Shown here: one piece after another, positions 37,053-45,328 of the stretch
Numbering within the stretch: the stretch's first letter is position 1
Layout: every line of letters begins with the position of its first letter
Assembly (NCBI RefSeq): GCF_004343605.1
Contig: NZ_POSF01000015.1
Span: 131,535-195,534, forward strand
Reading direction: 5' to 3'
Origin: Dehalobacter sp. 12DCB1
GTDB taxonomy: Bacteria > Bacillota > Desulfitobacteriia > Desulfitobacteriales > Syntrophobotulaceae
Length of the DNA stretch: 64,000 bases
Position numbers and translations under genes: made by a program
Notes under the pieces: model-generated
Database searches by the model: none
The model's input: the letters and a program-made list of their open reading frames with translations, nothing else
Told to the model about the DNA's origin: nothing

Positions 37053-37081
37053 ATTATATACATAGGCTTTTTATTTGGCAA
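37053..37081 (-). promoter_or_regulatory. Sigma-A promoter of the trp operon leader
   Basis: TTGCCA (37081-37076) and TATAAT (37058-37053) on the reverse strand are 17 bases apart. The start would be near 37046, just before Stem I of the T-box. Confidence 0.8.
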
Positions 37082-37186
37082 GTGAATTCACGAAAAATAT
37101 TTTGAAACATCCAATGATGCCGGTCATATATATAGTATGAGATGATATTCATTATCATCATTTCATTACTTAAGGAGTGAACAGCC

Positions 37187-39022
37187 TTGTGCGGAATTAC
37201 AGGCTGGCTGGACTGGACACGGGACCTTTCCGAATCCGGCCCTGTCATTGATAAAATGGTTGAGACCCTTACTCCCCGCGGTCCTGACGCCTGCGGGAAA
37301 TGGCTTTATCCCGAAATTGCTTTGGGCCACAGCAGACTGGCGGTTGTGGACATTGAAGGAGGCAAACAACCCATGACCCGCTGGCGCGGCGGCTGGGCCT
37401 ATACGATTACTTATAACGGGGAACTCTATAACACAGAGGAAATCCGCCAGGCTCTCTCAGTGAAAGGATATTCCTTTCAAGGACATTCCGATACGGAAGT
37501 CCTGCTTCTGTCTTATCTGGAATGGGGCGTGGATTGTGTTCAGAAACTCAATGGTATTTTCGCGTTTGCAATCTGGGACTGCCGGAAAAAAACCCTTTTT
37601 TTGGCCCGGGACAGGATGGGCGTAAAACCGCTGTTTTATTATCACAAATACCCGTCGTTTATTTTCGCTTCAGAGCTGAAGGCTTTACTTGCCCATCCGG
37701 ACATCCCCGCAGTCATCGACCACGAAGGACTCGCCGAACTTTTGATGATTGCCCCGGCCAGGACCCCCGGTTTTGGTGTGATTAAGAACATTTGTGAACT
37801 AAAACCGGGATACGCGATGCTTGTTAAGTATGAGGGAATCAGACAGTGGCCCTACTGGCAGCTCGAGAGTAAACCTCATACAGATGATATCCGGACAACG
37901 GTTCACCATGTCCGCGAGCTGGTCATCGATGCGATTTCCCGTCAGCTTGTCTCCGATGTTCCGCTCGGGACTTTATTGTCCGGAGGTCTGGATTCGAGTA
38001 TCATCACGGCTATTGCTGCCAAGAAGTATCAGGCTGAAGGGAAAACCCTCCCTACATTCTCGATTGACTACATCGCCAACGACAAATATTTTCGAGCAAA
38101 TGACTACCAGCCGGACCCGGATGCTCCTTGGGTGCATAAAATGGCCAATTGTTTCCATACCGACCACCATGATCTTTTCCTGGATACTGCAGAAGTGGTT
38201 GAGACCTTAACAGACGCTGCCGCAGCCAGGGATCTGCCCGGCATGGCCGATGTTGATTCTTCGCTGCTCCTGTTCAGCCGGAAAATCAAAGAATCTGTAA
38301 CGGTCGGACTTTCCGGGGAATGCGCCGATGAAGTTTTTGGCGGATATCCATGGTTTCACCGGAATGATCTTAAAAACGCAGATACCTTTCCTTGGTCTAC
38401 CAACCTTCAAGCCCGCCTCCAGATCCTATCCCCGGAAATTCTTCGGATCCTAGCACCTTTAGACTATGTAAGAGAGCGTTACCAGGAAGCTGTTTCAGAA
38501 GTCCCTATTTCGGGGAACGCCAAAGAAAATAGCGATAAACGGATCAGTTACCTGACTTTGACTCGCTTCATGCCCACTCTGCTTGACCGCAAAGACAGAA
38601 TGACGATGGCCTGCGGCCTTGAAGTCCGCGTACCTTTCTGTGACCACCGGATTGTTGAATATGTCTGGAATATTCCGTGGGAAATGAAGTACTGGCAAAA
38701 CCGCGAAAAAGGCCTTTTGCGGACCGCCCTGGAAGGCATCCTTCCTGAAGATGTTCTATGGCGGCGCAAAAGCCCCTACCCCAAAACCCATCATCCGCAA
38801 TTCCTGGAAATGGTCACAGGCAGGCTCCGTACGGTTCTGGAAGACTCCGCCTCACCATTGCAAGATTTAGTGAATAAAAAACAGCTTCAGAACTTACTGG
38901 CCAACCCATCGTTCGACGCCAATCAACCGTGGTTCGGTCAGCTGATGGATACACCGAGACTTTTTGCCTTTTTGCTGCAGCTGGATTTCTGGTTTAAAAA
39001 ATATAAGATTAGTATCATCTGA
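37187..39022 (+). CDS. asnB: Asparagine synthase (glutamine-hydrolysing)
   Basis: A 611-residue amidotransferase making asparagine from aspartate, ATP and glutamine. The N-terminal class II glutaminase has Cys2 as nucleophile (MCGITGWLD), so the TTG at 37187 must be the start; AAGGAG lies at proper spacing. The synthetase domain begins near residue 240 with the PPi loop LLSGGLDSSII, and ends in a C-terminal region of normal length. Both active sites appear intact. It is transcribed divergently from the trp operon leader, with about 140 bases between. Confidence 0.95.
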   Translation: MCGITGWLDWTRDLSESGPVIDKMVETLTPRGPDACGKWLYPEIALGHSRLAVVDIEGGKQPMTRWRGGWAYTITYNGELYNTEEIRQALSVKGYSFQGHSDTEVLLLSYLEWGVDCVQKLNGIFAFAIWDCRKKTLFLARDRMGVKPLFYYHKYPSFIFASELKALLAHPDIPAVIDHEGLAELLMIAPARTPGFGVIKNICELKPGYAMLVKYEGIRQWPYWQLESKPHTDDIRTTVHHVRELVIDAISRQLVSDVPLGTLLSGGLDSSIITAIAAKKYQAEGKTLPTFSIDYIANDKYFRANDYQPDPDAPWVHKMANCFHTDHHDLFLDTAEVVETLTDAAAARDLPGMADVDSSLLLFSRKIKESVTVGLSGECADEVFGGYPWFHRNDLKNADTFPWSTNLQARLQILSPEILRILAPLDYVRERYQEAVSEVPISGNAKENSDKRISYLTLTRFMPTLLDRKDRMTMACGLEVRVPFCDHRIVEYVWNIPWEMKYWQNREKGLLRTALEGILPEDVLWRRKSPYPKTHHPQFLEMVTGRLRTVLEDSASPLQDLVNKKQLQNLLANPSFDANQPWFGQLMDTPRLFAFLLQLDFWFKKYKISII

Positions 39023-39246
39023 TCTTTAGCGGAAATTATACAAATCCCGTATTCGGCATAGGATCGCTTAATATACGCAAAATTTAACGTCATGTAGCCT
39101 ATCCGCGGCCAAGCGTAGCCCGGATGGCGAAGCGCGGCTGTTTGTGCCAGGGAGGGCACAACAGCCGAAGAGCGGTTAGGCTACATGACGTAACCCCAAA
39201 TATTGTGTTAACAAAATAATTAACTGCCCCGCGGAGAATATTCGCT
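39023..39246 (+). other. Gap holding a cloverleaf-like repeat
   Basis: This space between convergent asnB and parR contains no gene; its main feature is the 105-base structured repeat at 39087-39191. A GC-rich inverted repeat near 39227-39265 overlapping the parR end may terminate transcription. Confidence 0.6.
39087..39191 (+). repeat. Cloverleaf-like structured repeat, copy 1
   Basis: A 15-base perfect terminal inverted repeat ACGTCATGTAGCCTA / TAGGCTACATGACGT encloses a core with a long inner hairpin: CGGCTGTTTGTGCC (39135-39148) pairs with GGGCACAACAGCCG (39154-39167). The core GAAGCGCGGC ... GCCGAAGAGCGG recurs at 63.5 and 63.8 kb with base changes on both sides of stems. Confidence 0.8.
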
Positions 39247-39756
39247 TTATTCCTCCGCCGAGGCAGTTTGGCTTTTTCTTACAAATTCAATTACTTTTTC
39301 ATCATCCTCTTCACCGATGACATTCGTAAGCAGGAAGTCAAGCCCAGGCAGTGAGGTCTTGGGCCTGGTCTCACCGGTCCGCAGCAATTCTTCCATGCGT
39401 ACGAGATCAAAATCCACCTCAGGTCTGGGATTTCCCCTACTCTGAGGAATACCGTCCATTAACGGCCGCATGACTTTTTCATCCGCAGCAGCAATCGTGC
39501 TGTAGCCCAGTTCCTCCATGGCGACCTCATGCATGACCGGGCTTTGACCGGCACTTTTATCAAGCCGCAGAACGTTATTTTGCCTTGCGCCATGATCCTG
39601 AGAATTCCGGGCTTCATTGTTTTGAACAATCGCCGTTTTCAGGGCATTTTTGACAAAAGCAGACCGTTCCTCCGGAGGGATCTGGGAAAGAACCCTCCAG
39701 AGCTCAAAATCTTCATTTTCAGAAATATAAAGTACAAGATGACCTGTTGTTTTCAT
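39247..39756 (-). CDS. parR: ParR-like DNA-binding adaptor protein
   Basis: A 169-residue protein whose N-terminal 45 residues look like a ribbon-helix-helix (LVLYISENEDFELWRVLSQI followed by ERSAFVKNALKTAI), the DNA-binding fold of ParR-type adaptors. The middle is charged and flexible; the C-terminus ends in a helix (VIGEEDDEKVIEFVRKSQ) that could bind ParM. Its ATG overlaps the parM stop by one base. Function in DNA segregation is inferred from position directly after an actin-like gene. Confidence 0.72.
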   Translation of the reverse strand: MKTTGHLVLYISENEDFELWRVLSQIPPEERSAFVKNALKTAIVQNNEARNSQDHGARQNNVLRLDKSAGQSPVMHEVAMEELGYSTIAAADEKVMRPLMDGIPQSRGNPRPEVDFDLVRMEELLRTGETRPKTSLPGLDFLLTNVIGEEDDEKVIEFVRKSQTASAEE

Positions 39757-40862
39757 TATTCAACATTTACTTTCCTGGTAAGATTATTGACCAGGTTTGC
39801 GGCCATAATCCGGAAACCTGCTGCATTCCCAAACTGAGGATCATCAATCAAGACCTTATTTTCCAAATTCAAATATTCAAAGACCATTTCCCCGACTTTC
39901 CCGGCGACAAGAACTGTATGAATCCTGCCGGCCATCGGTTTCAATGTCTTCATAATCTCCCTGGAAATATCAGCGGCCAGCTGGGACAGCATCTTTTTCA
40001 TGACAGGATTAAGGTCTATGGCTCCGTTGTTCCACGGATATAATCCTTTATTCACTCTGAAAATTTTATCAAGTTCCTTGTCATCCGTCTCGATCGGGTT
40101 GGTATGGTTCATGGTCATTTCTTTGAGCTTTTCAGCTACGCCGGCATACGCCCATTGCAGCCCCTTCTCGATGCTGAATGAATTCGGCGGATCAAGCATA
40201 ATGCCATCGTAAAATGTGGCAATATCCGTCGTCCTGAAGCCAGGATCGATAACTACGACATAACCGCCCAAAAGCTTCGGATTGGTCGGTTTGCCGTCTT
40301 CAGTCAGTGTTTCCTTGATAAATACACCGTAACTTTGCGGCAGCACTCTTGAACGGAGAATGTTCATACTGCGCGTTTGTCCCTTGAATGGACCGGACAG
40401 AAAAGAGACAGAAAAAGAACCCTTTAATTCTGCCTCGTATTTGTCTTTCAGAGAAGCATAAAATTTGACAGGCACCCCGGTTCCGAGATAGATGTTCGTT
40501 TTGGGGTATGGCTGGGCTAAAGCTAAGCCAACGATCAGCAGAGACATCGCTTCTTCATCTGTAGATTTATCTTCATCCCAACAATAATGCGCTTCTTTGG
40601 GGTTCAGACTTTCAGCCAGGCTTCCCATAAAATAATGCCGTTCGACACCGCTGGAATTATTTCTGACAATGACATCAAGAGAAGCGATTTGTTTATCAAT
40701 ATCCGACCCTTTTTGAAGCTCAGTTCTGCCCAAGGTTGAGAAAATTCTCTCATTACCATTACAGATAACTGCAGGAAATAATATCTTCGTATCGCCAATA
40801 TCGAGCTTTATGGCGCCAAAACCAGGATCTGCACCGGCAACCAGTATGTCGTTTTCGAACAC
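39756..40862 (-). CDS. parM: ParM/Alp-type actin-like ATPase
   Basis: A 368-residue actin-fold ATPase. The first phosphate loop is VAGADPGFGAIKLDIGD; the second is YVVVIDPGFRTTDIATFYDG (about 190-208); the adenosine motif region VLVAGKVGEMVFEYL is near 330. Such proteins polymerise into filaments that push DNA bound by ParR apart. It is chromosomal here, with no plasmid replication or transfer genes nearby; chromosome-encoded ParM systems have been reported in Desulfitobacterium. GGAGG precedes the ATG. Confidence 0.85.
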   Translation of the reverse strand: MFENDILVAGADPGFGAIKLDIGDTKILFPAVICNGNERIFSTLGRTELQKGSDIDKQIASLDVIVRNNSSGVERHYFMGSLAESLNPKEAHYCWDEDKSTDEEAMSLLIVGLALAQPYPKTNIYLGTGVPVKFYASLKDKYEAELKGSFSVSFLSGPFKGQTRSMNILRSRVLPQSYGVFIKETLTEDGKPTNPKLLGGYVVVIDPGFRTTDIATFYDGIMLDPPNSFSIEKGLQWAYAGVAEKLKEMTMNHTNPIETDDKELDKIFRVNKGLYPWNNGAIDLNPVMKKMLSQLAADISREIMKTLKPMAGRIHTVLVAGKVGEMVFEYLNLENKVLIDDPQFGNAAGFRIMAANLVNNLTRKVNVE

Positions 40863-41088
40863 GTGCTTTCCTCCTTATTCTACAAGAAATATGAATTTCC
40901 AAAATAATTCTATCATTCTATTCATTGTATATCAAAACAAAGTTCTTGGGAAGATTTTATACGATGCATTTTTTTGATTTTTTTGGTAACCGCATGGTAT
41001 TTTCATCATTACTTCAGGAAATTGAGAATAAATTGCCTGAACAGGGAAAAAATTAATAGGGATATTGGCACGAAAGGAGCATAACTAA
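40863..41088 (-). other. Intergenic region upstream of parM, possible parC
   Basis: On the reverse strand GAATAGAATGATAGAATTA contains two ATAGAAT units and a third GTAGAAT lies 30 bases on, at spacing that might form a short centromere-like array for ParR. The match is weak. The remainder is A+T-rich and contains the start region of the DUF421 gene. Confidence 0.3.
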
Positions 41089-41772
41089 TTGTTGATCGGT
41101 ATTGTACGAACAATTATTCTTTATCTGATTATTGTTCTTGTCTTAAGAGTCATGGGCAAAAGACAAATTGGTCAGCTCCAGCCTTTTGAGCTTGTCATTA
41201 TTTTGATGATTTCCGAACTTGCCGTTATCCCGAGCCAGGATTCAGGTATTCCACTGGTAGCAGGCTTGTTTCCGGTCCTGATCCTGCTTCTGCTTGGTTT
41301 GGCCATTTCGGAGATCGCTTTAAAGAGTGAAAAAGCCCGCGGAATTATCTGCGGTACACCAACGATTCTGATCAATAAGGGGCAAATCCTCGAAGCAGAG
41401 CTCCGAAAACTTCGTTATAATCTTAGTGATCTGCTCGAACAGCTGCGGGTCAAAAATCTTCCGAATATCGCCGACGTCGAATACGCGATTTTAGAGACCA
41501 ATGGTCAGCTCAGTGTGATCCCTAAGACAGGCAAACGTCCTGTAAATCCACAGGACTTGAAGCTGCAGGTAACGTCTGAAGGCCTGCCTTTATCCCTAAT
41601 TATGGACGGTAAGCTCCAGCACAAGAATCTAGAGAAATCAGGTGTAAATATTCAATGGCTGAATAAGGAACTAGCCAAAGCAAATGTCCCGGATATGAAG
41701 AGTGTATTTTTTGCGAGCATCAACTCCGAACGTAAGCTCTATATTCAGCAAAAAGCAAACCCTAAGAAATAA
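41089..41772 (+). CDS. DUF421 (YetF-like) membrane protein
   Basis: A 227-residue protein with three N-terminal membrane helices and a C-terminal cytosolic DUF421 domain. Family marks are RVMGKRQIGQLQPFELVI near residues 20-37, TPTILINKGQI and the later LRYNLSDLLEQLR ... YAILETNGQLSVIP. Homologues such as B. subtilis YetF are found in the spore membrane or cell envelope, with no defined activity. The start is TTG nine bases after AAAGGAG. A DUF4363 gene follows 37 bases downstream, a recurrent pairing in Clostridia. Confidence 0.9.
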   Translation: MLIGIVRTIILYLIIVLVLRVMGKRQIGQLQPFELVIILMISELAVIPSQDSGIPLVAGLFPVLILLLLGLAISEIALKSEKARGIICGTPTILINKGQILEAELRKLRYNLSDLLEQLRVKNLPNIADVEYAILETNGQLSVIPKTGKRPVNPQDLKLQVTSEGLPLSLIMDGKLQHKNLEKSGVNIQWLNKELAKANVPDMKSVFFASINSERKLYIQQKANPKK

Positions 41773-41809
41773 TTCAACAAGCATTCCCTTCGGGGAAGGA
41801 GGAGACAGA

Positions 41810-42190
41810 ATGCGTTCGACGCTTACCATCATCTTGGGTTTCCTAATTCTAATCGGATCGACCTTATGGGTGGCCGACAGAATCGATTCTACTTCCAGCG
41901 CTGTTCTGGATAATCTGGATCAGATTGAGCTTCTGGTTGCCTCTGACCAATGGGACGAAGCCTCCTTAAAGATACAGCAAACCTATGATCATTGGACCAA
42001 ACTGCACGATTGGTGGTCCATATTTCTTAATCATGGTATCCTGAACAATATCGAAATTTCCTACAAACGCCTTTCCCAATACGTTAGATATAAAGAAAAA
42101 AGCCATTCCATGGCTGAATTGAATACCCTGATTTTCCTGTTACAGGAGGTCCCAAAATCTGAAACGCTGAAGCTCAACAACATTTTATAA
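41810..42190 (+). CDS. DUF4363 family protein
   Basis: A 126-residue protein with one N-terminal membrane helix (RSTLTIILGFLILIGSTLWVA) and an extracytoplasmic helical domain (DQWDEASLKIQQTYDHWTK ... YVRYKEKSHSMAELN). This is the DUF4363 pattern, normally encoded next to DUF421 as here. The open frame extends upstream, but GGAGGAGACAG leads to ATG 41810. Unknown function, probably partner of the DUF421 protein. Confidence 0.85.
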   Translation: MRSTLTIILGFLILIGSTLWVADRIDSTSSAVLDNLDQIELLVASDQWDEASLKIQQTYDHWTKLHDWWSIFLNHGILNNIEISYKRLSQYVRYKEKSHSMAELNTLIFLLQEVPKSETLKLNNIL

Positions 42191-42239
42191 AGGTTAAACA
42201 GGATCAGGTAGGTCGTAAAAAACTGCGGGGCTGACATAT

Positions 42240-43055
42240 ATGAACTGGCGTAGCTTTTTCCGGAAGTATATCCGGATTATCTCCATCAATGAGTTATTTG
42301 CGCTTAGCGGACAGGTTGCCTACTACATCATCCTGTCGTTTTTCCCGTTTGTTATTTTTCTTCTGACCCTGGTCGGTTTTCTGAACATCAGCAATGCTGA
42401 GTTTTTCGGCAGTTTTAAGTTCCTGCTGCCTACAGAAACCTTCCAAATGGTTGAAACCATTGTCAATGAGGTCTTCAGCGTCCGCAGCAGCCCTGCTTTG
42501 CTTGTCTTAAGCATGATTGGGGCTTTGTGGGCATCTTTGAATGGCATCAACGCCTTGATGAGAGGAGCCGGCAAAGCTTACGGTCTTCAGGAAACCTGGT
42601 CGTTTTTTCGTTTAAAACTTTCAGCCTTGCTTTTTTTTGTTATCGTTGCGCTGGCTATTGTCGGTTCATTCCTGGTATTAATCTTCGGCCAAAAACTGAC
42701 CATTTTCTTTGTCTATCTTTTAGGGCCGGACAATATCTTTCCACTCATCTGGCAGAACCTTCGCCTGCTTATCCAGTTTATTTTTCTGATTATGATCTTC
42801 ATCCTGTTGAATATCATCGCGACCCACAACAAATATCCGATCCGGAGTTATTTTACTGGCTCGTTATTTTCCGCAGGCGGATGGATTATTATTTCGCTGG
42901 CTTTTGCCTATTACGTGAATCACTTCAACAGCTATACACTGGCCTACGGAAGCATTGCAGGCATCATCCTTCTTCTGTTGTGGCTGTACTGGAGCTGTGT
43001 TATACTGCTGCTCGGCAGTGCGCTGAATGCTACGTTCATTGACAGGGTTAATTAA
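42240..43055 (+). CDS. YihY/BrkB family membrane protein
   Basis: A 271-residue inner membrane protein with six helices of the YihY/virulence-factor-BrkB family. Conserved features include ALSGQVAYYIILSFFPFVIF near residue 20, ALWASLNGINALMRGAGKAY and GSLFSAGGWIIISLAFAYYV. Despite the old annotation, no RNase BN activity is implied. It ends eight bases inside lysA, which is on the other strand. It is the third gene of a membrane-protein cluster with DUF421 and DUF4363. Confidence 0.9.
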   Translation: MNWRSFFRKYIRIISINELFALSGQVAYYIILSFFPFVIFLLTLVGFLNISNAEFFGSFKFLLPTETFQMVETIVNEVFSVRSSPALLVLSMIGALWASLNGINALMRGAGKAYGLQETWSFFRLKLSALLFFVIVALAIVGSFLVLIFGQKLTIFFVYLLGPDNIFPLIWQNLRLLIQFIFLIMIFILLNIIATHNKYPIRSYFTGSLFSAGGWIIISLAFAYYVNHFNSYTLAYGSIAGIILLLLWLYWSCVILLLGSALNATFIDRVN

Positions 43056-44301
43056 GCCCGGAAAAATCCAGCGTTGCAAAATAATCCTCAATGGTTTCGG
43101 CTCTTCTGATCATCTCAACCTGGCCGTCAGGTTTCAGAAGAAGTTCTTTTGATCTGAGTTTACCGTTATAATTAAATCCCATAGCATGCCCGTGCGCACC
43201 CGTATCATGAATCACCACGAGATCTCCGATATTCATTTTGGGCAAAATCCTGTCGATGGCAAATTTATCGTTGTTTTCACAAAGTCCTCCGGTGACATCA
43301 TACTGATGATCCGGAACCATCTGTTCTTTTCCAACGACTGTGATATGATGGTACGCGCCGTAAATCCCCGGACGCATCAAATCAGACATGCTCGCATCGA
43401 GTCCGATGTAATTCTTGTAGATTTCTTTTTTGTGAAGCACTCTGGCGACCAAATAGCCATAGGGACCTGTGATCATCCGTCCGCATTCCATGGCTACCTT
43501 TAGCGGATCCAGTCCGGCCGGAACAATCATTTGTTCATAAACCTGCTTGATCCTTTTTCCGACATATTCCAGATCTACAGGATCCTGACCAAGCCTGTAA
43601 GGAATTCCGATTCCACCACCAAGGTTAATGATTTCAATCCGGACACCGAGCTTTTCTTTCAGTTCCACTGCAAGTTCAAACATCATCCGGGCCGTCTCTA
43701 CAAAAAACTCCGGATCCAGCTCATTGGAAATCACCATGGTATGAATACCGAATCTTTCGGCGCCAAGAACTCTTGCTTTGGCATATGCTTCAAAAAGCTG
43801 CTCTCTTGTCAGTCCATATTTGGCATCTTCGGGTTTTCCGATAATCGTATTGCCTTCGCGCAGTGGACCGGGGTTATAGCGGAAAGAGATCATTTCAGGT
43901 ATTCCGGCTTCCCTGCTCAGAAAGTCAATGTGCGTAATATCGTCCAGATTGATGATCGCTCCAAGATCCTTGGCCTTACGGAATTCGGCTGCCGGCGTAT
44001 CATTCGAGGAGAATACAATGTTTTCTCCTTTCAACCCGGCCTTCTCGGCCAGAATAAGTTCCGGAAGAGAACTGCAGTCCGCACCGGTGCCCTCTTCGGC
44101 TAAAATCTTTAAGATATACGGATTCGGTGTGGCTTTTACGGCAAAATATTCCTTAAAGCCTGGATTCCAAGCAAAGGCAGCCTGAAGCCTGCGCACGTTC
44201 TTTCGGATTGCTTTTTCATCATAAATATGAAAAGGTGTTCCATACTCCTGGGCAATCCTTTCAATTTCCTGACTGGAAAAAGGCAGCGATTTATTCGACA
44301 T
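43048..44301 (-). CDS. lysA: Diaminopimelate decarboxylase
   Basis: A 417-residue fold-type III PLP decarboxylase making L-lysine from meso-diaminopimelate. The PLP lysine is in EYFAVKATPNPYIL; other marks are GADCSSLPEL, the glycine-rich phosphate site INLGGGIGIPY, MECGRMITGPYG and the substrate-site Cys in GLCENNDKFA. The last segments deviate a little from the commonest LysA (CESGD is CENND). The lysine riboswitch directly upstream strongly supports the lysine assignment over other decarboxylases of this fold. Confidence 0.92.
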   Translation of the reverse strand: MSNKSLPFSSQEIERIAQEYGTPFHIYDEKAIRKNVRRLQAAFAWNPGFKEYFAVKATPNPYILKILAEEGTGADCSSLPELILAEKAGLKGENIVFSSNDTPAAEFRKAKDLGAIINLDDITHIDFLSREAGIPEMISFRYNPGPLREGNTIIGKPEDAKYGLTREQLFEAYAKARVLGAERFGIHTMVISNELDPEFFVETARMMFELAVELKEKLGVRIEIINLGGGIGIPYRLGQDPVDLEYVGKRIKQVYEQMIVPAGLDPLKVAMECGRMITGPYGYLVARVLHKKEIYKNYIGLDASMSDLMRPGIYGAYHHITVVGKEQMVPDHQYDVTGGLCENNDKFAIDRILPKMNIGDLVVIHDTGAHGHAMGFNYNGKLRSKELLLKPDGQVEMIRRAETIEDYFATLDFSGLN

Positions 44302-44354
44302 GTCGTATCTCTCCTCTAACGGTAAATTGGCAGCAGCCTAAGCTGAAATTCGAC

Positions 44355-44421
44355 GTATCAGAAAGCACTTGGCGTATTTCTGATACACTAAAAAGGTTTA
44401 CGGACACTACCCGTAAACCTG
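44355..44421 (-). terminator. Two hairpins between lysine riboswitch and lysA
   Basis: AGGTTTACGG / CCGTAAACCT (44395-44420) is followed by a T run on the reverse strand and is the likely riboswitch terminator. A second perfect ten-base inverted repeat, GTATCAGAAA / TTTCTGATAC (44355-44386), lies nearer lysA and has no T run. Confidence 0.8.
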
Positions 44422-44469
44422 AAAAATCCTATTTTACCGGCATATTAAACACCGGTAATCTGAAAGGTC

Positions 44470-44630
44470 CCGAATAGCGCTTCATTCCGTTCCAGAATGA
44501 CAGTTTTATACTCTTTCAGTATAAACCCAGCCGGACACTTGGCCATCATCCGGCTTCGGCAGTGTTTCCTTTCTTTATTCGTCATGGACTGGCATCTCGG
44601 AATAATTACTCTTAAGCACTGCGCCTCTAT
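44470..44630 (-). promoter_or_regulatory. Lysine riboswitch (L-box)
   Basis: Reverse-strand landmarks in order are AGAGGCGCAGTGCTTAAGAG, GAAAGGAAACACTGCCGAAG, CCGGCTGGG, ACTGTCATTC and GGAACGGAATGAAGCGCT, matching the lysine-riboswitch core including the GCCGAAG and ACTGTCA blocks. It lies upstream of lysA with a terminator between, the usual OFF-switch arrangement. Confidence 0.95.
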
Positions 44631-44758
44631 CCCTAAAAATATTCAATTTGCTCAATTATTTTAGCACATCCGACAGAAAAAGACAACTTACGATAAAAAA
44701 CAATTCCTATCTGGCCGTCTACACGCTTGACTAACAGATTGGAATATTTTCAATCTGA

Positions 44759-45328
44759 TTAGACATTTTCTGATTGTTCTTCCTCAAAATACGTTGAAGC
44801 TTCTTCCTCTTCTGCCGTATGCTCCAGCGGCGGGAGATCCTGAATAGATTTCAGGCCAAAGTGGATAAGAAAATCTTCGGTTGTCCCGTAAAGGATCGGC
44901 CGTCCTGGACCTTCTTTCCGTCCTAAGTCTTTAACCAGTCCTCTTTCCACCAGCGTGGCCAACGCCCTGTCAGATTGAACGCCGCGGATAAAATCAATTT
45001 CGCCGCGGGTAATCGGCTGCTTGTAAGCAATAATCGACAGGACTTCCAGCGCTGCATTCGATAGCACCTGAGAAGGCTGTTTGTATAAAACTTCGATATA
45101 GCCGGCAAGTTCAGGCTTTGTTCCAAGCCGGAAGCCTTGTTCCAGCTCAATAAGCTCCAAACCGCTCGCAGAATCTTCATATCTGTCCCTCAGGACCTGC
45201 AGAAATTCAGGTACATGGTCGGCAGGTATCTCCAATAATTCTGCAATTTTCATCATGCATAAAGGTTCTTTGGCCACAAAAAGCAAAGCTTCCAGCGCCG
45301 CAATCTCCGTATCCTGAAACAGCATCAT
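44759..45328 (-). CDS. scpB: Segregation and condensation protein B
   Basis: A 189-residue winged-helix kleisin partner, binding ScpA and SMC in chromosome condensation. Family marks are AALEALLFVAKEPL at the N-terminus, SNAALEVLSIIAYKQPITR, and GPGRPILYGTTEDFLIHFGL. The acidic C-terminal tail (EEEEASTYFEEEQ) is normal. Its ATG overlaps the scpA stop by four bases. The order trpS-scpA-scpB makes it part of one transcript. Confidence 0.96.
   Translation of the reverse strand: MMLFQDTEIAALEALLFVAKEPLCMMKIAELLEIPADHVPEFLQVLRDRYEDSASGLELIELEQGFRLGTKPELAGYIEVLYKQPSQVLSNAALEVLSIIAYKQPITRGEIDFIRGVQSDRALATLVERGLVKDLGRKEGPGRPILYGTTEDFLIHFGLKSIQDLPPLEHTAEEEEASTYFEEEQSENV

Noticed and set aside
37053-37186. 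Search for a second leader in front of asnB
   Set aside because: No T-box or riboswitch motifs are seen on the plus strand.
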